Shown: one piece after another, positions 1 through 6,727 of the stretch | Layout of the letters: the number at the start of each line of letters is the position of its first letter | Position numbering within the stretch: position 1 is the first letter of the stretch | Source of the DNA: Coprosoma sp963632935 | GTDB lineage: Bacteria > Bacillota_I > Bacilli_A > RF39 > UBA660 | Direction: 5' to 3' | Assembly: GCA_963632935.1 (NCBI GenBank) | Contig: CAVGWA010000025.1 | Span: 1 to 13,052 of the forward strand | Length of the DNA: 13,052 nucleotides | Position numbers and translations under genes: made by a program | The notes under the pieces: generated by a model | Told to the model about the DNA's origin: nothing | Database searches by the model: none | The model's input: the letters and a program-made list of their open reading frames with translations, nothing else

Positions 1-2
1 GT

Positions 3-461
3 TTATCAAGTACTGTTCAAAGTAAAATAGTAACACATTTGTTTAATGTGGGAGTTGTAAAAATTACTAGTGGTCAAACATTAGCTACGGATATATCACA
101 AGAACAAGCGTATAAGTGGAAAGGTAAAGTAGGGTTAATGAGTGCAAGTGATTATGTAAAATCAAATAGTAATACAAGCTTGTGTGGAACAGTATATGCC
201 AATAGTTATGAAGCAGGTAATTATAGTACATGTAAAACAACAAGTTGGATATTTGCAGGACCTGCAGCTAAAACATATTCTTGGACAATCTCGCCGTACT
301 CTCACTCGGATGCTGACGCTGAGTTCCTTGTCGGCAGTGGCGGCACCCTCAGCTACGACGGTGCTCGCCCCTCTCGCGGTGTCGCCCCAGTTCTCTATCT
401 GTCATCTAATATCACATTAACAGGAGAAGGAACTGAGGGTAGTCCATATACTTTGAATTGA
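3..461 (+). CDS. C-terminal part of a surface protein with a variable lectin-like domain (putative DGR target), cut by the window edge
   Basis: The reading frame is open from the left edge, so the true start lies outside the window; the TTG at 39 has no ribosome binding site and is not a credible start. The visible 152 residues begin LSSTVQSKIVTH. They contain YKWKGKVGLMSASDY, a spaced cysteine pair (SLCGTV and STCKTT), then WTISPYS, GVAPVLYLSS and the ending GTEGSPYTLN. From memory, this WT(I/L)SPxS...G(V)xPVLYL...GT..PYxL pattern is the C-terminal lectin-like fold seen in DGR-diversified and prepilin-type surface proteins of gut Firmicutes. The stretch between WTISP and PVLYL is compositionally unlike the rest (see the VR entry). 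The likely role is cell-surface ligand binding; the ligand is unknown. Whether the missing N-terminus has a pilin or signal sequence cannot be seen. It ends in TGA. Confidence 0.8.
   Translation, partial: LSSTVQSKIVTHLFNVGVVKITSGQTLATDISQEQAYKWKGKVGLMSASDYVKSNSNTSLCGTVYANSYEAGNYSTCKTTSWIFAGPAAKTYSWTISPYSHSDADAEFLVGSGGTLSYDGARPSRGVAPVLYLSSNITLTGEGTEGSPYTLN
279..402 (+). other. Putative variable region (VR) of a diversity-generating retroelement
   Basis: Hand count of 291-390 gives 67 G/C and only 11 A in 100 bases, inside a gene and genome that are strongly A/T-rich. The codons that vary in this family (Tyr, His, Asp, Ala, Leu, Gly, Ser, Thr, Arg, Pro here) nearly all end in C or T: TAC, CAC, GAT, GCT, GAC, CTT, GGC, AGT, ACC, AGC, GGT, CGC, CCC. 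That is what AAC/AAT template codons become after adenine-specific mutagenesis. The block ends in an A-poor, C-rich stretch encoding GVAPVLYL (about 379-402), where the family's invariant sequence and the IMH-like end of a VR would be expected. Boundaries are approximate because no template repeat is visible to align with. No reverse transcriptase or accessory (Avd-like) gene is in the window, so activity is inferred, not shown. Confidence 0.7.
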
Positions 462-474
462 GGCCAATAAAAAA

Positions 475-583
475 CGGAGAACATTCGTAAGCCTCCGAAG
501 GAGGTGCATGAGCGGGGCTAGCGAAGCGCATGCCTCGCCAAAAGTTCAGGCCCCAAGTGTAACGCAAGTCTGAACAGACTTTT
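475..583 (+). other. GC-rich, hairpin-dense noncoding segment downstream of the VR gene
   Basis: Positions 481-580 are 56% G/C by hand count, while other intergenic DNA in the window is mostly A and T. Visible structures: CCTCC (492-496) and GGAGG (500-504) around a GAA loop; GCGGGGC (512-518) facing GCCTCGC (532-538 region, one G-T pair), enclosing a GCGAAGC mini-hairpin (521-527); GTTCAG (544-549) facing CTGAAC (570-575); and AAGTCT-GAAC-AGACTT (566-581). CGGAG (475-479) could instead pair with CTCCG (493-497), excluding the first hairpin. I see no credible reading frame. It could be a DGR cis element, a structured small RNA or a compound 3' end of the upstream transcript. The sequence does not decide between them. 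Confidence 0.5.
566..583 (+). terminator. Weak hairpin plus T-run, possible terminator of the VR gene
   Basis: AAGTCT (566-571), a GAAC loop and AGACTT (576-581) form a 6-bp stem that runs into TTTT at 580-583. The stem has only two G-C pairs and the T-run is short, so termination may be inefficient. An alternative pairing, GTTCAG (544-549) with CTGAAC (570-575), competes with it. Confidence 0.3.
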
Positions 584-641
584 CCACATTTTTCTGATTA
601 TGAATAAGGTTTTGTATAATATAGTATGAATTATAATGTTT

Positions 642-668
642 TTGTAAATTAAATAGTTCATATATAAT
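642..668 (+). promoter_or_regulatory. Candidate promoter of the pilin-like gene
   Basis: TTGTAA (642-647) and a perfect TATAAT (663-668) are 15 bp apart, somewhat short. Two further TATAAT boxes lie at 615-620 and 632-637 without convincing -35 boxes. All are in a very A/T-rich stretch where such words arise by chance, so the start site is uncertain. Confidence 0.35.
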
Positions 669-736
669 AAATTAAAAAATGTTAAATTGTAAGTTAAAAA
701 ATAATTTGCAAAAACTATTATACGAGGAGGTAGATT

Positions 737-1174
737 ATGAAAAACAATAAGGGATTTACTGTTGTTGAATTAATAGCTTCATTTGCTTTAACAATGGTTA
801 TTACAGTTTTTCTTTTTGAAATATTAATAGAAGTTAAAGATATATTTGTAGAATCTGCTTTAAAAACATCGGTACAAGAAAAACTAGGCATTATATCAAA
901 AAATATAAAGGGTAATTTACCTTCTGGCTCTGCTGCTAGTTGTAGTGGTAATATTTGCATGGTTGATGGGAAAAAAATAGTTGTTGATAGTAATAAAGTA
1001 ACTATAAATAATCAAAAATTTAATTTACCAGATGGTGTTAGTATATCCAGTTATGAATTAAAAAATAATTGTGAAGGAAAGAATTGTTTTTTGAAGGTTA
1101 AATTAAATTTAAAAAGTGATAATTTAAGTAAACCATATGAATATAAAGCGGTTTATTATTATAATATTTTATAG
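737..1174 (+). CDS. Type IV pilin-like (prepilin/pseudopilin) protein with two CX4C pairs
   Basis: 145 residues. The N-terminus MKNNKGFTVVELIASFALTMVI has the class III prepilin signal: a short basic leader, G6 at -1, F7 at +1, E11 at +5, then a hydrophobic helix to about residue 30. A prepilin peptidase should cleave after G6, and the helix should insert in the membrane or pack in a pilus core. The globular part has two closely spaced cysteine pairs, C69/C74 and C112/C117, which could form small disulfide loops if exported. Size and layout resemble minor pseudopilins (ComGF/GspJ-like), but I cannot assign a subfamily. The start is set by GAGGAGG at 724-730, 6 nt before the ATG. It follows the putative DGR target gene and overlaps the end of the minus-strand ylbJ-like gene by 6 nt. 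Its partner pilus could be the Tad system downstream or a com-type pilus elsewhere. Confidence 0.8.
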   Translation: MKNNKGFTVVELIASFALTMVITVFLFEILIEVKDIFVESALKTSVQEKLGIISKNIKGNLPSGSAASCSGNICMVDGKKIVVDSNKVTINNQKFNLPDGVSISSYELKNNCEGKNCFLKVKLNLKSDNLSKPYEYKAVYYYNIL

Positions 1175-2140
1175 TATACATATATCAAATAGTAAAAACA
1201 TTAATAATGAAGATATTAAGGCATGAGATATTCTAGAACACAAAAATGGTAGGTATTTTATATCTGTATCTGATAGGATGCTCATGATTTGAATATGGAT
1301 ACTGAAACCTGAGAATGATAATATCATTACAGTTAATACGGCTTTAATTTTTAATGGTATTTGTTCAAGACTTATATATTTTAAACCTTGAGTTATTTCA
1401 ACAAAACCATTTAAAGTACTTTGAAATATACTATTTAAATTTAGGTTATTATCGATTATTGTGGTTAATACTAAACACATGGTAATGACGCCTAATATTA
1501 AAAGTAATGTATTAATACTATTAATTAAAGAATTAGTAATGATAATACCAAAGCTTTCTTTATTACTGATTCTTTTTTGATGCATTGCACGTATTGCTTT
1601 TTTAAGGCTTGTTTTTTCTTTTTCTTCTTTTGAAGGATGGTAGTTTCTTAATGCTAGTCCTATTATTATATTTCCTAGGTAATGGCATATTAATATGAGA
1701 ATACCAACTTCTTTATTATTTAAAAATGTATATGATATTGTTCCTAGTATGAATAGTGGATTAGTAAAGCAGGTAAAACATAGTATTTTAGTTGCTTCAT
1801 ATTTATTAATTTTTCCTTCTAGATATAATTCTTTTGTATATTTCGCATTTGAGGGATTTCCTGATAGGATGCTCATAAAGAATATGAATGCGGTTATTCC
1901 TTTTATTTTAAATAGTTTATTCATTATGTTTTTAAATAGACATCCCATAAATTCTGGAAGACCACATTTTATTAATAGGTTAGATAAAACAAAAAATGGA
2001 AATAGGGAAGGAAAAATATTATTTTTAAAGATGTTTAGAGAAAAATTAACTGAATTTAAGATACTTTCTGATTCGGTTAATATTTCAAAACCAATAAAAA
2101 TTAATATTATCATAATTATTATGCTTGTGATTTTTTTCAT
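1169..2140 (-). CDS. ylbJ: YlbJ-like polytopic membrane protein (sporulation-associated, nucleoside-recognition/Gate-type)
   Basis: 323 residues with about eight hydrophobic segments across its length. Recognisable family features are SGNPSNAKY (93-101), FTNPLFILGT (125-134), LGNIIIGL (155-162) and FSGFSIHIQ (276-284); the GNPS.A and NP.F motifs occur in two similar halves, as in Gate-domain proteins. In Bacillus, YlbJ is a sporulation integral membrane protein encoded close to ylbL, and the ylbL-like gene here starts next door, which supports the call. Translation starts at an ATG (complement of 2138-2140) with an AGGTGA-type site at 2145-2150. The gene diverges from the ylbL-like gene across 46 bp and ends convergently inside the last codons of the pilin-like gene, with no visible terminator between them. 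Substrate unknown. Presence does not prove the organism sporulates. Confidence 0.8.
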   Translation of the reverse strand: MKKITSIIIMIILIFIGFEILTESESILNSVNFSLNIFKNNIFPSLFPFFVLSNLLIKCGLPEFMGCLFKNIMNKLFKIKGITAFIFFMSILSGNPSNAKYTKELYLEGKINKYEATKILCFTCFTNPLFILGTISYTFLNNKEVGILILICHYLGNIIIGLALRNYHPSKEEKEKTSLKKAIRAMHQKRISNKESFGIIITNSLINSINTLLLILGVITMCLVLTTIIDNNLNLNSIFQSTLNGFVEITQGLKYISLEQIPLKIKAVLTVMILSFSGFSIHIQIMSILSDTDIKYLPFLCSRISHALISSLLMFLLFDICIL

Positions 2141-2186
2141 AATTTCACCTTTTAGTAAATAAATTTATTAAAGAAAGGAAGTAAAT

Positions 2187-3182
2187 ATGTTTAAAAAAAT
2201 GAAAAATTTTATTAAAAATTATTATAAAGCTATTTTAGTTTATGTTTTAATTTTATGTTTTTTCCTAATTAATTTACCATATTACATATCCGCACCAGGT
2301 GGCCTTATAAATACTAAGGATAAAATAAATTCTACTTTTAGTATGAAGGGTAGTTTAAATATGGCATATGTTTCTGAGATTCACGCAACTCCTGCATTAC
2401 TTCTTTATTCTTTTATAAATGATAATTGGGATGTAGAAAAAGAGACTGATGTTAAGAGTGATAATGAAACTATTAAAGAAATGGAGTATCGTAATAAGAT
2501 GCTTTTAGAAGAGGCTAATGATACGGCTTTATTAGTTGCTTATAAGAATTCTAATATTAATTATAAGATTACAAATAATAAGGTATATATTACTTATATT
2601 GATGAAAAGGCTAATACGAACTTAAAAATTGGAGATCAAATTTTAAAGGTTGATGAAAAAAATATTGATAATAAAAATACTTTATTTGAATATATTGCAT
2701 CTAAAAAAATAGGGGATAAAGTTACGATAAAAGTAAAAGATATAAATGGAAAAAATAAAGTTAGAAAAGCTACTTTAATTAATGTTAGTAATAGCCCTAA
2801 AGTTGGAGCTGTAATTACACAAACATTTGATATAAAATCTAATAAAAATATTAAGTTTAATTTTAAGAAATCTGAATCTGGTTCATCTGGTGGTTTAATG
2901 CTTACACTTACTATATATTCCAATTTAAATAAGATTGATTTAACTGGTGGTAAAAAGGTTGTTGGAACCGGAACAATTGATGAGGATGGTAATGTTGGTG
3001 AGATAAGTGGTGTTAAGTATAAGTTAATAGGTGCTTATAAAAATAAGGCTGATATATTTTTAGTGCCTTTAGAAAATTATAAAGAAGCTTTAAAGATTAA
3101 AAAAAAATATAACTATGATATTGATATAGTTTGTGTTAAAACATTTAATGAAGCATTAAGTTATTTAAAAAATTTAAGCTAA
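2187..3182 (+). CDS. ylbL: Membrane-anchored PDZ / Lon-type (S16) serine protease, YlbL family
   Basis: 331 residues. A short basic N-terminus is followed by one transmembrane anchor (about 14-32) and the family-typical PYYISAPGG. A PDZ-like domain spans about 130-200 (INYKITNNKVYIT through LKIGDQILKVDEKNI). The C-terminal half is the Lon proteolytic fold: SGSSGGLMLTLTIYSNL (231-247) supplies the catalytic serine, probably S234, and VGEISGVKYKLIGAYK (270-285) the lysine (K277 or K279). The usual PSAG is SSGG here. The protein should sit with the protease outside the membrane. In Bacillus subtilis YlbL is reported to help degrade a DNA-damage checkpoint inhibitor; I transfer only the family, not that role. 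The start is supported by AAAGGAAG at 2174-2181. The gene lies 26 nt upstream of mutS and is divergent from ylbJ. Confidence 0.88.
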   Translation: MFKKMKNFIKNYYKAILVYVLILCFFLINLPYYISAPGGLINTKDKINSTFSMKGSLNMAYVSEIHATPALLLYSFINDNWDVEKETDVKSDNETIKEMEYRNKMLLEEANDTALLVAYKNSNINYKITNNKVYITYIDEKANTNLKIGDQILKVDEKNIDNKNTLFEYIASKKIGDKVTIKVKDINGKNKVRKATLINVSNSPKVGAVITQTFDIKSNKNIKFNFKKSESGSSGGLMLTLTIYSNLNKIDLTGGKKVVGTGTIDEDGNVGEISGVKYKLIGAYKNKADIFLVPLENYKEALKIKKKYNYDIDIVCVKTFNEALSYLKNLS

Positions 3183-3192
3183 GTGGTATAAT
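3164..3192 (+). promoter_or_regulatory. Extended -10 promoter for mutS, inside the end of the ylbL-like gene
   Basis: TTTAAA (3164-3169), a 17-bp spacer and TGGTATAAT (3184-3192) give a consensus -10 with an extended TGn. The -10 is embedded in a perfect palindrome, TGGTAT-A-ATACCA (3184-3196). A start near 3199 would leave a leader of only about 10 nt, beginning almost at the ribosome binding site. Confidence 0.55.
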
Positions 3193-3208
3193 ACCATAAG
3201 GTGATTTG

Positions 3209-5731
3209 ATGGACAGAAAAAGTGTGGATATAAATAAAGTAACGCCTATGATGAGACAATATTTAGAGATAAAAAATGAAAATGAGGATTTAATTATTTT
3301 CTTTAGATTAGGCGATTTTTATGAGATGTTTTTTGATGATGCGATTAAGGTAAGCCATGAGTTAGAACTTACTTTAACTGGTAAGTCTGCAGGGTTAGAT
3401 GAACGTATTCCAATGTGTGGTATTCCTTATCATGCAGCTAGTGGATATATTGAAAAATTAATTAATAATGGTCATAAGATTGGTATAGTAGAACAATTAG
3501 AAGACCCTAAAGATACAAAAGGTATTGTAAAAAGAGGTATTGTTCAAATTGTTAGTAGTGGTACAAATATGGAAGTAGATAATATAAAGGCTAATGATTT
3601 TAATTATATTCTTTCTTTATGTGATTTTAAACATGGTTATTCTATAAGTTATGCGGATGTTTCTACTGGTGAGATTTATACATTTTTACTACCTCATAAT
3701 AGTTCTAATGTTATTTCAGAAATTATTAATTTAAATGCGAAAGAGGTTATTTTAGATAGTAAGGTTGATAAAAATATTTACTCTATTTTAAAAGAACAAT
3801 TTCATTTAACTATAACTATTACTGATGAGGTTACTGATGAATATTCATATATTTATAAAGATATTATTGATCAAAGATATATTATTTCAATTAAACATTT
3901 ACTTGCTTATATTATCCATAATCAAAAAAGAAGTTTAGATCATCTTCAAACTGTTCAAATAAGAGAATTTAAAGATCATTTAAAGATGGATGTTCATACT
4001 AAAAGAAATTTAGAATTAATTGAAACTTTAAGGTTGAAACAAAGAAATTATTCTTTAATTTGGCTTTTAGATAAAACTAAAACAGCTATGGGTGCGAGAA
4101 GGTTAAAAAATTATGTTTTAAATCCTTTAATTGATAAAGATAAAATTGAAAAAAGATATGATATGGTTGATGTTTTATTAAAAGAGTTTATTTTAAAAAG
4201 TGATTTAGAAAAGTTATTAGATGAAGTTTATGATTTGGAAAGATTAAGTGGCAAGATTGCTTTTGGAAATGTTAATGGCAAGGATTTGTTACAGTTGAAA
4301 GCTTCTTTAAAGGTATTTCCTTTAATAAATGAAATATTAGAAAAATTAAATTATAATAAATTGGATGATTTTAATGATTTATATGATTTATTAGAAATTA
4401 GTATTTATGAAAATCCTCCAGTTACGATAAAAGAGGGTTATTTAATTAAAGAAGGATATAATAGTCAGTTAGATGAACTTAAAGATTTAAGAAAAGGTGG
4501 TAAAGATTTTATTGCTAGATTTGAAAGGGAAGAAAGAGAAAAAACTGGCATTAAGAATTTAAAGGTTGCTTATAATAAGGTCTTTGGATATTATATTGAA
4601 ATTAGTAAGGGAAATATTAATTTAGTTAAAGATGAATGGGGTTATCAAAGAAAACAGACTTTAACAAATTGTGAAAGATATATAAGTCCTATTTTAAAGG
4701 AAAAAGAAGCTTTAATATTGAATGCGGAAGAGAAGATAATTAATTTAGAATATGAGTTATTTATTAAAATTAAAGATGAGGTTAAAAAATATATTCCTAA
4801 ATTACAAAATAGTGCGAGGATAATAAGTGAAATTGATGTTTTAACTTCTTTTGCGACGATATCAGAGGTAAATAATTATGTAAGGCCAGAGATTACTGAA
4901 AATGAGCTTTACATTAAAGATGCAAGACATCCTGTAGTTGAAAAAGTAATTTCAAAAGAATTTGTTAGTAATGATATTATTATGGATAAAGATACTAATA
5001 TATTATTAATAACGGGTCCTAATATGGCTGGTAAATCAACTTATATGAGACAAATGGCAATTATTGCTATAATGGCACAAATTGGATGTTTTGTTCCTGC
5101 AAGTGAAGCTAGATTACCTATATTTGATGCAATTTATACAAGAATTGGTGCTTCTGATGATTTAGTAAGTGGTGAGTCTACATTTATGGTTGAGATGAAA
5201 GAAGCAGCTGATGCTATTTTAAATGCAAGTGATAGGAGTTTAATTTTATTTGATGAATTAGGTAGAGGTACTGCTACTTTTGATGGAATGGCTTTAGCTC
5301 AAGCAATATTAGAATATATTCATCAAAATATTAAAGGAAAAACATTTTTTTCAACTCATTATCATGAACTAACTGATTTAGATAAAACATTAAAACATTT
5401 AAAAAACATTCATGTAAGTGCATATGAAGAGGATGGTAAAATTACTTTTCTACACAAAATAAAAGAGGGCAGTGTTGATAAAAGTTATGGTATTCATGTT
5501 GCTAGATTAGCAAATCTTCCAACTTCAGTTATTGAAAGAGCTGATGATATATTAAAAGTTTATGAAAATAAAGAAAATAAAAGAGATTTAAAAATTCAAG
5601 AGACTTTACCACTAGATGATTTAATACCTAAAAAATCTAGGGTAGAAGAGGAATTAGATAAAATAGATCCTCTTTCTATAACGCCAATAGAGGCTTTAAA
5701 TATATTATATAAATTAAAAAACAAAAATTAA
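3209..5731 (+). CDS. mutS: DNA mismatch repair protein MutS
   Basis: 840 residues, a normal length for bacterial MutS1. The mismatch-reading motif is GDFYEMF, with F37-Y38-E39 matching the Phe-X-Glu that stacks on mispaired bases. The connector and lever/clamp domains fill the middle. The C-terminal ABC ATPase has GPNMAGKST (603-611, Walker A), STFMVEM, ILFDELGRGT (Walker B D682-E683) and FFSTHYHEL. The end has a helical dimerisation region (LPTSVIERADDIL onward). All key residues are present, so the protein should be an active mismatch-recognition ATPase working with MutL. No mutL follows in this window. A TTG codon at 3206 is in frame just upstream, but I take the ATG at 3209, served by AAGGTGAT at 3198-3205. 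It has its own promoter at the end of the ylbL-like gene and a terminator-like stem over its stop codon. Confidence 0.97.
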   Translation: MDRKSVDINKVTPMMRQYLEIKNENEDLIIFFRLGDFYEMFFDDAIKVSHELELTLTGKSAGLDERIPMCGIPYHAASGYIEKLINNGHKIGIVEQLEDPKDTKGIVKRGIVQIVSSGTNMEVDNIKANDFNYILSLCDFKHGYSISYADVSTGEIYTFLLPHNSSNVISEIINLNAKEVILDSKVDKNIYSILKEQFHLTITITDEVTDEYSYIYKDIIDQRYIISIKHLLAYIIHNQKRSLDHLQTVQIREFKDHLKMDVHTKRNLELIETLRLKQRNYSLIWLLDKTKTAMGARRLKNYVLNPLIDKDKIEKRYDMVDVLLKEFILKSDLEKLLDEVYDLERLSGKIAFGNVNGKDLLQLKASLKVFPLINEILEKLNYNKLDDFNDLYDLLEISIYENPPVTIKEGYLIKEGYNSQLDELKDLRKGGKDFIARFEREEREKTGIKNLKVAYNKVFGYYIEISKGNINLVKDEWGYQRKQTLTNCERYISPILKEKEALILNAEEKIINLEYELFIKIKDEVKKYIPKLQNSARIISEIDVLTSFATISEVNNYVRPEITENELYIKDARHPVVEKVISKEFVSNDIIMDKDTNILLITGPNMAGKSTYMRQMAIIAIMAQIGCFVPASEARLPIFDAIYTRIGASDDLVSGESTFMVEMKEAADAILNASDRSLILFDELGRGTATFDGMALAQAILEYIHQNIKGKTFFSTHYHELTDLDKTLKHLKNIHVSAYEEDGKITFLHKIKEGSVDKSYGIHVARLANLPTSVIERADDILKVYENKENKRDLKIQETLPLDDLIPKKSRVEEELDKIDPLSITPIEALNILYKLKNKN

Positions 5732-5742
5732 TTTTTTGTTTT
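5718..5742 (+). terminator. AT-rich terminator-like hairpin at the mutS stop codon
   Basis: AAAACAAAAA (5718-5727) and TTTTTGTTTT (5733-5742) form a perfect 10-bp stem with a 5-nt loop. The left arm is the last mutS codons and the loop contains the stop. Only one pair is G-C, so stability relies on A-U pairs and the embedded U-run. Confidence 0.4.
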
Positions 5743-5770
5743 GTTAGACTGTAGCCATTTTCTTTCAATT

Positions 5771-5797
5771 TTGAAAAAATTAGAAAAGGTATATAAT
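5771..5797 (+). promoter_or_regulatory. Candidate promoter of the zinc-ribbon membrane pseudogene
   Basis: TTGAAA (5771-5776) and TATAAT (5792-5797) with a 15-bp spacer, shorter than ideal. It would give a leader of about 115 nt to the ATG at 5918. The leader contains only a small GCATTT-C-AAATGC inverted repeat (5856-5868) and no recognisable riboswitch. Confidence 0.4.
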
Positions 5798-5917
5798 AAT
5801 TTTATTAGTTACATAGAATATAGTAATTTAAAAGAGTATTCAATTAAAGTGGTAAGCATTTCAAATGCATCTGTAAATAGTGATATATACTTTTTAAGAT
5901 ATTAAGGAGGAAAGCAA

Positions 5918-6559
5918 ATGGCAAAGTTTTGTATATATTGTGGTAGAAAATTTAATGACAGATTTATTAAACGTTTTTAAAGGCATGTTTGTAAAACCGA
6001 TGGACATTTTAAACAAATATACTGATAGTAATTCATTTGGATTGGGACTAATTCTAATTGGTATATTTTCTACTGTAATATCACTATTTGCATTATCAGT
6101 TGCAAATAATACTTATTCATTAATTATGAGTAGTATAGGTGTTAGTGATTATTCTACTTTAAATTATGGATTAGGTGGTGTAAATGTACCGTATTTAAAA
6201 GTATTTTTTACAACATTTGTAGTAACAATTATTTTAGTTTTTATTTATACAGAACTTTTATACTTAGTAAATACTGTAATATTTAAAGGTGATAAAGATT
6301 ATAAAAAAATATTTAGTATGTATGAATAAATACAGTAATTTCTTCTGTAGCAGTATTTGTTTCAACTATTTTTATATTTGTACATACAGCGGTAGCTTTA
6401 GTTATTTTGTTAATTGGATTTTTATTAAATTTAGTTTATCAAATTAAATCTCTTAATTTATTAGGCGTTAAAGATGAAAATAACCATGGTTATATTTATG
6501 TTTTAACTTTTGTTTTAAATTATATTTTATTATTTGTTGCTTCAAGAATATTTTTATAA
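5918..6559 (+). pseudogene. Broken zinc-ribbon / multi-pass membrane protein gene (two lesions)
   Basis: The ATG at 5918 follows a perfect AAGGAGG (5904-5910) and reads MAKFCIYCGRKF, the start of a zinc-ribbon domain, but stops after 20 codons. The body continues in another frame from about 5940 to 6329: ENLMTDLLNVFKGMFVKP, then three hydrophobic segments, ending KKIFSMYE-stop. The tail returns to the first frame, NTVISSVAVFV through ASRIFL, stopping at 6557-6559 with two or three more membrane helices. Adding one base near 6324 turns tat-ga-ata into Y-G-I and joins middle and tail smoothly. At the first junction the second CxxC and any linker are missing, which suggests a small internal deletion plus frame change. 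The whole resembles zinc-ribbon plus Yip1-like membrane proteins of Firmicutes; function unknown. Sequencing error could explain the single-base lesion, less easily the head junction. Confidence 0.7.
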
Positions 6560-6618
6560 GAAAAATCAGACGTACAATTTTATTGAAAAACTTTTATATT
6601 TATTTGATTAATTCAAAC

Positions 6619-6645
6619 AAAAAAAGATGTGCTCTATCTTTTTTT
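6619..6645 (+). terminator. Rho-independent-type hairpin between the pseudogene and the tad operon
   Basis: AAAAAAAGAT (6619-6628) and ATCTTTTTTT (6636-6645) form a perfect 10-bp stem with loop GTGCTCT. The A-tract before and T-tract within make it symmetrical, so it could act in either direction. It separates the upstream unit from the tad promoter. Confidence 0.55.
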
Positions 6646-6673
6646 AAAAAGAATGTATTATGTATTAATTTGA

Positions 6674-6702
6674 TTGTTATTTCCTTTTTTTTTTGCTATA
6701 AT
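6674..6702 (+). promoter_or_regulatory. Promoter of the tad-murC operon (extended -10)
   Basis: TTGTTA (6674-6679), a 17-bp spacer and TGCTATAAT (6694-6702) give a consensus -10 with the TGn extension. A start near 6709 leaves a leader of about 19 nt before the ATG at 6728. No other convincing promoter or terminator is seen up to the end of murC. Confidence 0.65.
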
Positions 6703-6727
6703 TTATATAGTAGGGAAACGTGATAAT

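Noticed and set aside
291..400. GC-rich block as a recent insertion or foreign DNA
   Set aside because: The frame is uninterrupted, the family pattern WTISP...PVLYL is preserved, and the C/T-ending codon pattern is better explained by templated adenine mutagenesis.
184..420. Overlapping plus-strand frame through the variable region (78 codons)
   Set aside because: It lies in another frame of the surface protein gene, has no ribosome site, and its product has no recognisable feature.
475..583. tRNA, tmRNA or CRISPR repeat
   Set aside because: No cloverleaf with CCA acceptor, no tmRNA termini and no regularly spaced repeat could be found.
718..960. Minus-strand frame opposite the pilin-like gene; similar shadows at 2636-2923 and 11229-11489
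   Set aside because: Each is antisense to a gene with clear motifs and lacks start signals.
1695..2162. 155-codon plus-strand frame opposite ylbJ
   Set aside because: It is antisense to a well-supported membrane protein gene; no ribosome site and low-complexity translation.
5918..6559. Programmed ribosomal frameshifting instead of a pseudogene
   Set aside because: Two separate shifts would be needed, there is no convincing slippery heptamer with a downstream stem, and the second zinc-binding pair is missing altogether.
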